Source of the DNA: Candidatus Hydrogenedentota bacterium
GTDB taxonomy: Bacteria > Hydrogenedentota > Hydrogenedentia > Hydrogenedentales > SLHB01
Length of the DNA: 5,868 bases
Reading direction: 5' to 3'
NCBI GenBank assembly: GCA_022706165.1
Contig: JAKJDA010000198.1
Location: 1 to 5,868 of the forward strand
The position numbers were made by a program, and so were the translations under genes. The number at the start of each line of letters is the position of its first letter. The stretch's first letter is position 1. The notes below the pieces were generated by a model. The model was not told the origin of the DNA and did no database searches. It saw only the letters and a program-made list of their open reading frames with translations. Shown one piece after another: positions 1-4,584 of the stretch.

Positions 1-299
1 TATCGGCAATACCGGTCGTAGCGGTCACGCCGATCCTGCCAGTCATCGTAATAATCGTGACGCGGCTTATCGTGACGCGGCTTCCGGCTGCGGAACACGA
101 TCCAGACCAAGAACGCCACCGCCAGCGCGGGAATCAGCGCCGGCGACGCCGCTACAACCAACGCGACCGTCACTTTGATAATCGCCGAGACAATGGCGAG
201 AACCGCCGCAACCACCGCAAATAAAAGTCCAAAGAGGGCCGATCCCGTCACCAATAGAACCAGCCCTATCGTTGCGATCCAACACAGTGCGCGTATCAT
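1..299 (-). CDS. PspG-like small inner-membrane protein, third gene of psp operon (3' end outside window)
   Basis: This reading frame is open through the left edge; 99 codons are visible from ATG at 299. The start is backed by a strong SD (GAGGTGA, about 302-308) at good spacing. Residues about 4-41 and 43-69 are almost entirely hydrophobic, broken by one Lys at 42, which suggests two or three membrane helices. The tail from about 70 is hydrophilic and rich in Arg, Asp and Tyr (KPRHDKPRHDYYDDW..., RRDRYDRYCR). From memory, E. coli PspG has the same plan: an early LxVTGxxLxG stretch, here LVLLVTGSALFG at 13-24, two hydrophobic segments, then a short basic and Tyr-rich tail with a YDR motif. 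PspG is a PspF-dependent effector of the phage shock response, and this gene lies directly downstream of pspA on the same strand, which fits. Homology is judged by eye only. It could be another small Psp membrane protein. Confidence 0.6.
   Translation of the reverse strand, partial: MIRALCWIATIGLVLLVTGSALFGLLFAVVAAVLAIVSAIIKVTVALVVAASPALIPALAVAFLVWIVFRSRKPRHDKPRHDYYDDWQDRRDRYDRYCR
54..83 (-). repeat. Perfect 15-bp tandem duplication inside the PspG-like tail
   Basis: The unit ATCGTGACGCGGCTT (plus strand) occurs at 54-68 and again at 69-83 with no gap or mismatch. Fifteen bases are five codons, so the reading frame is kept and the protein carries KPRHD twice, immediately after the last membrane segment. 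The lack of any silent difference suggests a recent duplication, or a slippage-prone site. Confidence 0.85.
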
Positions 300-339
300 G
301 CTCTCACCTCAATTCACGTGCGGAAACGTTTTGGGGGGT

Positions 340-369
340 GCCGGGCGCACGGGGGGACGTACGCCCGGC
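340..369. other. GC-rich intercistronic hairpin between pspA and the PspG-like gene
   Basis: GCCGGGCG (340-347) pairs perfectly with CGCCCGGC (362-369), giving an 8-bp stem with a 14-nt loop. It sits in the 101-bp gap after the pspA stop. In the direction of transcription (minus strand) it is followed by a C-run and AAAACG, not a U-tract, so it does not look like a standard intrinsic terminator. It may protect the pspA mRNA 3' end or partly attenuate transcription into the next gene; this role is inference. Confidence 0.45.
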
Positions 370-400
370 CTGGGATGGAAGGGGATGTTCCATGCGATCG

Positions 401-1060
401 CTATTGGCCCCGCTTTTGTTTGAGCGCGGTCAATTCGCGTTCGAGTTCTTCGTCGCCTTCGAGCCTCGAAAATGCGTCGTGCAACGTCGGTTTGCGGCCG
501 AAATTCACGAGTTCGGCGTCGGCCTCCATGCGCTCGATGCGATTTTCGAAGTGTTCGAACCGCAACAGGGCGTCGGAGGTATCGGCCTTGCGCAGGTCGG
601 ACTGCACGCGGCGACTACCTTGGGCGCGGACGTGCCGCTGCACCAGCACGCGCTGTTTCTCGCGCGCAGCGGTCAGCTTCTCCTCGAGTTGAAGAATGTC
701 GCCTTGGTATTGCTCGACAATGCCGTCGCAATGGGCCAGTTCCTTGTCGAGCGCGTCCGCGCGGTCGCGGTGCCGGCGCCTTTCGAGCAAGGCCTCGCGG
801 GCAAGGTCCTCGCGGCCTTTGTCCACGGCGATCTGGGCCTTTTTCTCCCATTCGATCGCCCGTTCGCGGACGGTCTCCGCTTCGCGCACGATCTTTTTCT
901 TCGCCGCCATCGCCCCGGCGCACGACGCCTTGATTTCGACAAGCGTGTCTTCCATCTCGCGGATCATCAATTTGACCAGTTTTTCCGGATCCTCAGCCTT
1001 GTCGAGCATGGCGTTGATGTTCGAGCTGATGATGTCGCGCACACGTGTAAAGATGCCCAT
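401..1060 (-). CDS. pspA: Phage shock protein A (PspA/IM30 family)
   Basis: This encodes 219 residues, close to the usual length of about 220. PspA is a peripheral inner-membrane protein of the ESCRT-III/Vipp1 superfamily. It polymerises on stressed membranes to limit proton leakage, and when not membrane-engaged it binds and inhibits the activator PspF. The N-terminus (MGIFTRVRDIISSNINAML, residues 1-19) is the typical amphipathic membrane-binding helix. It is followed by the family pattern DKAEDPEKLVKLMIREMEDT (20-39). Most of the remainder to about residue 150 is charged, heptad-like coiled coil, and a terminal helix ends in LERELTALKQKRG. The ATG at 1060 has an excellent SD (AGGAGGT, 1065-1071). 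The gene follows the PilZ gene by 91 bp and precedes the PspG-like gene, all on one strand. Transcription probably comes from the sigma-54 promoter upstream of PilZ; I see no separate convincing promoter in the gap. Confidence 0.95.
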   Translation of the reverse strand: MGIFTRVRDIISSNINAMLDKAEDPEKLVKLMIREMEDTLVEIKASCAGAMAAKKKIVREAETVRERAIEWEKKAQIAVDKGREDLAREALLERRRHRDRADALDKELAHCDGIVEQYQGDILQLEEKLTAAREKQRVLVQRHVRAQGSRRVQSDLRKADTSDALLRFEHFENRIERMEADAELVNFGRKPTLHDAFSRLEGDEELERELTALKQKRGQ

Positions 1061-1151
1061 TGCCTACCTCCTGCCCGAAACGGGCCGTCTACTCCCGAAA
1101 GAGCGCCGCGCCTAGGGGAAATATGGACGCATCCGGCGAAGCCAGGATCGG

Positions 1152-1673
1152 CTACGAGAGCGCGGCCCCGGCAATCATCGCGCAGATTGCCGCACAAGCG
1201 CGGTGCGCGAGGGGCGTGACGAAGCCGGCCGCTTTGCCGCTCCCGCGTCCCTCTCGCTCCATCGCTTGGGGCGTCTCCGCTCGGCAAGGGTCTTCACTGC
1301 CCAAAAGCGTGAAGACGCCCGACTGATGCAACCCCTTGTGCAACAGGGTCGACATCGCCGTAACGGATTCCGGCTCGCTGTGGAGCACGCGCAACCCAAC
1401 CCAGGTGCGGCCGGCTTCTTCAAAGGGGGCGACCCACGCCACCGCCGTCTTCAGCTCGACCACTTCGCCCAGGCCCATTTCGCGCACTTCCGCCAACAGC
1501 CGCTGCCCGGGATGCAGGGGATGTCCCGTCTCGACGCACAAACCGCCGCGACTGACGTTGCAGACGGTCACCTCGCACCGATCCAGCTTCTCGCCCGTCA
1601 AGACGATCGAGCCGATGAACGGCGTGCGAACGAAACGTCGCTTGTCCTGCAAACCCATAGTCCCCGAATTCAT
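1152..1673 (-). CDS. PilZ-domain protein, first gene of the psp operon
   Basis: This encodes 173 residues. Both halves of the c-di-GMP binding signature of PilZ domains are present: RxxxR as R12-R16 in KRRFVR, and [D/N]xSxxG as N39-V-S41-R-G-G44. A typical PilZ beta-barrel ending follows, with W80 and then GRTWVGLRVL at about 88-97. The domain therefore spans about 10-100 and looks competent to bind c-di-GMP; actual binding is inference. Residues about 101-173 are an extension I cannot assign. It ends in a small-residue hydrophobic stretch (ACAAICAMIAGAALS) that could be a weak membrane-associating segment. The start at 1673 has AAGGAG (1681-1686) seven bases upstream. A sigma-54 promoter lies about 45 bases upstream and pspA lies 91 bp downstream on the same strand, so it should be induced with pspA. 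The substrate, partner and phenotype are unknown. Confidence 0.88.
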   Translation of the reverse strand: MNSGTMGLQDKRRFVRTPFIGSIVLTGEKLDRCEVTVCNVSRGGLCVETGHPLHPGQRLLAEVREMGLGEVVELKTAVAWVAPFEEAGRTWVGLRVLHSEPESVTAMSTLLHKGLHQSGVFTLLGSEDPCRAETPQAMEREGRGSGKAAGFVTPLAHRACAAICAMIAGAALS

Positions 1674-1717
1674 TTCCTAACTCCTTCTCCATGCCACTGG
1701 GCATGTATCCCTGCCTA

Positions 1718-1734
1718 CGCAGGAGGCGTGCCAA
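1718..1734 (-). promoter_or_regulatory. Sigma-54 (-24/-12) promoter of the PilZ-pspA-pspG-like operon
   Basis: Read on the minus strand, the sequence is TTGGCACGCCTCCTGCG. It has TGGCAC at -24 and CTGC at -12, with GG (1732-1731) and GC (1720-1719) exactly 10 bases apart, as RpoN promoters require. The only clear departure from consensus is CTGC in place of TTGC. The transcript would start near 1707, leaving a leader of about 34 nt before the PilZ ATG. A small hairpin (ATGCC-actg-GGCAT, 1691-1704) lies at the start of that leader. The location opposite pspF, which activates sigma-54 promoters, supports the call strongly. Confidence 0.85.
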
Positions 1735-1740
1735 GTCATC

Positions 1741-1768
1741 TCTTCAGCCATAAACCATTGCATATAAT
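1741..1768 (+). promoter_or_regulatory. Probable sigma-70-type promoter of pspF
   Basis: A perfect TATAAT lies at 1763-1768. The best -35 candidate at a 16-bp spacing is TCTTCA (1741-1746), which is weak. An inverted repeat, GCATA (1760-1764) with TATGC (1774-1778), brackets the -10 region and could be an operator, though it is short. Transcription would start near 1775, giving a leader of about 90 nt before pspF. An alternative -10 (CATAAT, 1833-1838) lies nearer the gene but also lacks a good -35. Confidence 0.4.
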
Positions 1769-1829
1769 AGATTTATGCTCATTCTTCCAAAAAAGTTTCA
1801 CAAACAATCTGGTTTTTTTCGCTCATATA

Positions 1830-1844
1830 TGGCATAATAAGCCA
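1830..1844. promoter_or_regulatory. Candidate PspF upstream activating site in an AT-rich divergent region
   Basis: TGGC (1830-1833) and GCCA (1841-1844) form a dyad with a 7-bp AT-only spacer. Its centre is about 130 bp upstream of the predicted sigma-54 start near 1707, a normal distance for an enhancer. Between it and the promoter lie an A6 tract (about 1789-1794) and a T7 tract (1813-1819), which would favour DNA bending, possibly with IHF. I did not find a match I trust to the IHF consensus. Assigning this dyad to PspF is inference from position and symmetry only. Confidence 0.28.
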
Positions 1845-1865
1845 ACATACGAGGCGTAATTCACC

Positions 1866-2927
1866 ATGAAACCCACGATCCCTTCCGACGAATTCATCCC
1901 CGATTCGCCAGGCGAACCCGCGCCTATCGACCCCCTAGGACAGGCCGAGGCATTTCTCGCCTTTCAGGAGCATTTGTCGCGCGCGGCCCGCGTCGATCGG
2001 CCCGTGCTCATCCTTGGTGAACGCGGCACCGGCAAGGAACTTGCCGCACGGCGTCTTCATTTTCTTTCAAAGCGTTGGCGCGAACCGCTGGTGGCGCTCA
2101 ACTGCGCCGCCTTGGCCCCGTCGCTCATCGAGTCCGAACTGTTTGGCCACGAACGCGGGGCGTTTACCGGCGCGATCCAGCGCCGGACCGGGCGTTTCGA
2201 GTCCGCCGACAACGGCACCCTCTTTCTAGACGAAATCGGCAACATTCCCATCGAAACGCAGGAAAAAATCCTGCGATTCGTCGAATACGGCGGTTTCGAG
2301 CGCGTCGGCGGCACGGAGACCGTCCGCGCGGATGTCCGCATTGTCGGGGCCACCAACAGCGATCTCCTCGCGTTGGCGGCGGAAGGCCGTTTCATGCGGG
2401 ACCTGCTCGACCGGCTGTCGTTCGAGGTTCTGTTCCTGCCGCCGCTGCGGGCTCGCGTCGACGATATTCTGTTGCTCGCGAACCATTTTGCGGCGCGGAT
2501 GGCACACGAACTGGATTGGGCCGAGATGCCCGAGATCACCCCTGCCGCCGCGGCGTTGCTCGAATCCTATCCCTGGCCGGGCAACGTGCGGGAACTCAAG
2601 AACGTCGTGGAACGCGCCGTGTACAAATCCACCGACACCCTCATCACTTCCGACGAGATCATCTTCGACCCGTTCCAGTCGCCCTATGCGCCCCGGACGC
2701 CGCATGCAGATGCCGCCGCGCCGTTGGTTCCGTCCTCGATAGACGCGTCTGCCGACCGTTTCACGTCTTTTGAAGAGGCCGTGCGCGATTTTGAGGTTGC
2801 GTTGCTTGGCCGGGCGCTGCGTCGCGCGCAGCGCAACCAAAACAAAGCGGCCGCGCTGCTCGGACTCAGCTACCACCAGTTTCGGGGGCTTTACCGCAAA
2901 CACCGCGACCGCTTGGACGTTTCCTGA
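1866..2927 (+). CDS. pspF: PspF, sigma-54-dependent transcriptional activator of the phage shock response
   Basis: This encodes 353 residues, slightly longer than E. coli PspF (about 325). It is an AAA+ enhancer-binding protein that hydrolyses ATP to open sigma-54 promoters. As in PspF there is no N-terminal receiver or sensor domain, so control is expected through PspA binding. Visible motifs are Walker A GERGTGKE (51-58), the sigma-54 contact loop GAFTGA (98-103), Walker B LFLDE (119-123), and sensor-II region YPWPGNVRELKNVVER (235-250). The C-terminal Fis-type HTH is at about 305-348 (NQNKAAALLGLSYHQFR). PERPVLI-type and SYHQFR-type segments match PspF better than generic NtrC proteins. 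One oddity: the usual FRxDL before the second arginine finger reads FMRDL (176-180), so the first conserved Arg appears displaced by one. The SD is modest (GAGG, 1851-1854, 11 bases before ATG). The gene diverges from the operon it should activate. Confidence 0.95.
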   Translation: MKPTIPSDEFIPDSPGEPAPIDPLGQAEAFLAFQEHLSRAARVDRPVLILGERGTGKELAARRLHFLSKRWREPLVALNCAALAPSLIESELFGHERGAFTGAIQRRTGRFESADNGTLFLDEIGNIPIETQEKILRFVEYGGFERVGGTETVRADVRIVGATNSDLLALAAEGRFMRDLLDRLSFEVLFLPPLRARVDDILLLANHFAARMAHELDWAEMPEITPAAAALLESYPWPGNVRELKNVVERAVYKSTDTLITSDEIIFDPFQSPYAPRTPHADAAAPLVPSSIDASADRFTSFEEAVRDFEVALLGRALRRAQRNQNKAAALLGLSYHQFRGLYRKHRDRLDVS

Positions 2928-2932
2928 CGCGA

Positions 2933-3166
2933 CTAGAGTCTCCAGAAATCGCGGTATTCGAGGGGTCTTGGCTGCAATCCCGATGTATCCGGCCGCATGA
3001 CGACCGTAAAGGCGGAGCCTGGTTGTCCGCAGTTCATGAGGACGCCAAGCGCCGCATAGGCTGCGGGATCGAGCCATTCGCGCGACGCATCCATCGGCTC
3101 GCATTGCGCGTGCGGCGGGGCAAACGCCCATCGTTGCAGACGATCGAAAATCGTAGAGATCGACAT
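2933..3166 (-). CDS. Small hypothetical protein, convergent with pspF
   Basis: This encodes 77 residues from ATG at 3166 (MSISTIFDRLQRWAF...). An in-frame upstream ATG at 3289 exists, but the added segment is Arg-rich and looks non-coding. The 3166 start has AAAGGATA (3173-3180) at suitable spacing, which decides the choice. Composition is protein-like: it has four Trp, several Phe and Tyr, an Ala/Leu segment around 35-45 (AAYAALGVLMNCG), and two Cys. No signal peptide or clear membrane helix is visible, and I do not recognise the family. Its stop lies 5 bp beyond the pspF stop on the opposite strand, so it is probably not part of the Psp operon. It could be a chance ORF in GC-rich DNA. Confidence 0.5.
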   Translation of the reverse strand: MSISTIFDRLQRWAFAPPHAQCEPMDASREWLDPAAYAALGVLMNCGQPGSAFTVVMRPDTSGLQPRPLEYRDFWRL

Positions 3167-3663
3167 AATCCGTATCCTTTCGTCAGGGCCGGGTTTGGGT
3201 TTGTTCCGCCACCGCAGGGCCCTTCGTTGTCTTTGGTTGGTCCCGCGACTCCGGGCCATTAACCACATCAGACGTTGTAACGCCGTCATTTATTCCACGG
3301 CGCAGGTTGTTGCCGCGGCCGGTCCAAAATACAAACGCGGAACCCTTCCCATCGGTCAGACGCTGCTGCCGCCGATATTCCGGTCCCGCGATGTATCCTG
3401 GCTTGGGCCAAGGCCCGCTATATTCGAATGAGGTCTCCTTCCATAGGACGCGGCGTTATGCGCACGATTCGCGCGTTCGGGAAATCTTCGCATCAATGCT
3501 TCATGCCCGCGAAAAGTTCCCGGCGCCGCGCCGTTACGCATCTTACAAAGCTGCATCGTAAACATTACGCGCCGCGCCAGGCTGCGTGCGGCGTCCGACA
3601 GAGGCCGGCGCCCGCCGGGTGCGTCACGGCATGGGAAGTTGGCTTTTGACGCAAGTCGGCAGG
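3167..3663. other. About 500 bp without a convincing gene; GC-rich inverted repeats
   Basis: ORFs on either strand here have Arg/Pro/Ser-rich shadow-type translations and no good ribosome binding site. Structure seen includes GGGCC-aa-GGCCC inside CTTGGGCCAAGGCCC (about 3401-3415). There is also an imperfect long pair, with GGCGCCGCGCC-GTTACG (3522-3538) facing CGTAA...CGCGCCGCGCC (3557-3578). A short hairpin CCGGC-gccc-GCCGG lies at 3605-3618. None has a U-tract. The region should contain the upstream signals of the small minus-strand gene and of ndk. A structured RNA is possible, but I recognise no tRNA, tmRNA, SRP RNA or RNase P motif. Confidence 0.5.
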
Positions 3664-3693
3664 TTGCAGTCGCGAGAAGTATTTTGGTAGAAT
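3664..3693 (+). promoter_or_regulatory. Sigma-70-type promoter upstream of ndk
   Basis: TTGCAG (3664-3669) and TAGAAT (3688-3693) are 18 bp apart, a good housekeeping promoter on the ndk strand. Transcription would begin near 3700. An upstream in-frame ATG (3692) overlaps the -10 box, which argues against the long N-terminally extended reading of ndk. Confidence 0.6.
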
Positions 3694-3699
3694 GCTTGT

Positions 3700-3817
3700 C
3701 GCTTTTCCGCTGCGAGAGCGGGAACGCGTCTGGGAATGCGCGGCGCCTGGGCGATACGGCCTTGCCGCGGCTACGAATAGGGAGGGGCGCCGCCGGCGCG
3801 CTTCGGGGAAATGTCAC
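3700..3817 (+). other. Structured 5' leader of ndk
   Basis: If the promoter call is right, ndk mRNA has a leader of about 118 nt. It contains a hairpin CCGCT-gcgag-AGCGG (3707-3721) near the 5' end and GCGCC-gcc-GGCGC (3787-3799) just before the SD (GGGGAA, about 3805-3810). The second stem ends only a few bases before the SD and could tune access to it. No known riboswitch core is recognised. Confidence 0.35.
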
Positions 3818-4267
3818 GTGGAACGCACGTTTGTGATGATCAAGCCGGATGCGGTGGGTCGTCGGCTTGTGGGCGAGATCATCGGCCGGTATGAAGCCAA
3901 AGGGCTTCGACTCGCGGCCATGAAGATGCAGGTGGTGTCGCGGGATCTGGCGGCGAAGCATTACGCCGAGCATGAAGGCAAGCCCTTCTATCCTGGGTTG
4001 ATGGATTTCATCACGGCTGGCCCGACCATCCAAATGGTGTGGCAGGGGCCCAAGGCTGTTGAGATCGTGCGCAAGATCAACGGCGCGACGAATTGTCAGG
4101 CGGCGGACATCGGCACGATTCGGGGCGATTTCGGGTTGAACACCCGGAACAATTTGGTGCATGGATCGGATTCGCCCGAGACGGCCGAACGCGAGATAGC
4201 GATTTATTTTGGCCCGGATGAGTGCTGCGAATACGATATGCCCGACGCGCAGTGGCTGCAAGCCTGA
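3818..4267 (+). CDS. ndk: Nucleoside diphosphate kinase
   Basis: This encodes 149 residues from a GTG start. It transfers the gamma-phosphate of ATP to nucleoside diphosphates through a phosphohistidine intermediate, balancing cytoplasmic NTP and dNTP pools. The N-terminus ERTFVMIKPDAVGRRLVGEI is diagnostic. The NGATN segment (88-92), TIRGDFG (100-106) and the catalytic NLVHGSDS motif with His115 are intact, and the C-terminus ends in the usual ECCEYD...W region. Length is normal for the family. The GTG at 3818 is chosen because the conserved sequence begins directly after it and GGGGAA lies about 8 bases upstream; the frame upstream of it is Arg-rich with no homology. No terminator follows, so the small basic gene 106 bp downstream is probably on the same transcript. 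Confidence 0.97.
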   Translation: MERTFVMIKPDAVGRRLVGEIIGRYEAKGLRLAAMKMQVVSRDLAAKHYAEHEGKPFYPGLMDFITAGPTIQMVWQGPKAVEIVRKINGATNCQAADIGTIRGDFGLNTRNNLVHGSDSPETAEREIAIYFGPDECCEYDMPDAQWLQA

Positions 4268-4373
4268 GGCGCGGCATCGCGGGAGCGCATAGACGGCCCC
4301 ATGACGGGAGCTGATGGCGGATAGGGATTGGGGCCCTGCGGGGCCTCGCATGAACCGAAAAGGAGACGTGTGC

Positions 4374-4463
4374 ATGGCCGGTGGACGCAAAGTGCGGCGA
4401 GCCAAGATCGCGAAACACAAGAGGAAGAAGAGGCGTCGCGCGAATCGCCATAAGAACAAGTGA
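4374..4463 (+). CDS. 29-residue very basic protein, AURKAIP1/COX24 (mS38)-like
   Basis: The full frame is MAGGRKVRRAKIAKH (1-15) followed by KRKKRRRANRHKNK (16-29); 19 of its 29 residues are Lys, Arg or His. A strong SD (AAAGGAG, about 4358-4364) lies about 9 bases upstream, which supports real translation. An in-frame ATG at 4350 would add eight residues but has only a weak SD. The KxAKHKRKKRRR-type core resembles the short bacterial proteins annotated as AURKAIP1/COX24-domain, related to mitochondrial ribosomal protein mS38. A role as a small ribosome-associated RNA-binding protein follows from that family and is inference. It sits between ndk and a strong terminator hairpin, so it probably ends the ndk transcript. 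Confidence 0.72.
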   Translation: MAGGRKVRRAKIAKHKRKKRRRANRHKNK

Positions 4464-4475
4464 TGGGCGCGCCCA
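4464..4475. repeat. 12-bp perfect palindrome after the small basic gene
   Basis: TGGGCGCGCCCA begins right after the stop codon of the 29-residue gene. It could be a minor mRNA stem or chance in GC-rich DNA. The main terminator-like hairpin lies 30 bp further on. Confidence 0.4.
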
Positions 4476-4504
4476 CCTGTATCCTGTTTCCGTGATGTAA
4501 AACC

Positions 4505-4533
4505 GAATCGGCCCCATGCCTCGGGGCCGATTC
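4505..4533 (+). terminator. Strong intrinsic-terminator-like hairpin after ndk and the mini-protein
   Basis: GAATCGGCCCC (4505-4515) pairs perfectly with GGGGCCGATTC (4523-4533), an 11-bp stem with a 7-nt loop. The downstream plus-strand tail is CATTGTTGTG, only moderately U-rich. On the minus strand the stem is followed by GGTTTTAC, so some bidirectional action is possible. It separates the ndk transcript from the DUF1844-purA pair. Confidence 0.65.
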
Positions 4534-4540
4534 CATTGTT

Positions 4541-4561
4541 GTGGGGGCGGCGCGCCCTCAC
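4541..4561. other. Hairpin just upstream of the DUF1844 gene
   Basis: GTGGGGGCG (4541-4549) pairs with CGCCCTCAC (4553-4561) over 9 bp with one G-T wobble and a GCG loop. It starts 8 bp after the terminator-like stem and ends a few bases before the purine-rich SD (AGGGAAAGGG, about 4566-4575). It may be a second part of the terminator or a leader stem of the next transcript. Confidence 0.35.
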
Positions 4562-4584
4562 GATCAGGGAAAGGGCACTTGTGT

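Noticed and set aside
340..369. Hairpin after pspA as an intrinsic terminator
   Set aside because: On the minus strand it is followed by C-run and A-run bases with no U-tract, and a gene with a strong SD follows at once.
1062..1075. GG-N10-GC match on the minus strand just before pspA
   Set aside because: It overlaps the pspA SD and the flanking bases do not fit the -24 and -12 consensus.
272..1219. 315-codon plus-strand frame
   Set aside because: It is the antisense shadow of pspA and extends across the operon gaps; no ribosome binding site or recognisable domain.
1831..1842. GGCATAATAAGC as a plus-strand sigma-54 promoter for pspF
   Set aside because: The GG and GC are only 8 bases apart; sigma-54 needs 10.
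2226..3131. 301-codon minus-strand frame across the pspF 3' half
   Set aside because: It is antisense to a well-supported pspF and its translation is a low-complexity shadow.
3692..3817. Longer ndk start at ATG 3692 (191 residues)
   Set aside because: The extra 42 residues are Arg-rich and unlike Ndk, and the ATG overlaps the -10 box of the probable promoter.
3356..4561. 401-codon open frame on the minus strand antisense to ndk
   Set aside because: Its translation is Arg/Pro/Ser/His-rich without any family motif, it lies opposite a certain ndk and the mini-protein, and long antisense frames are common in GC-rich genes.
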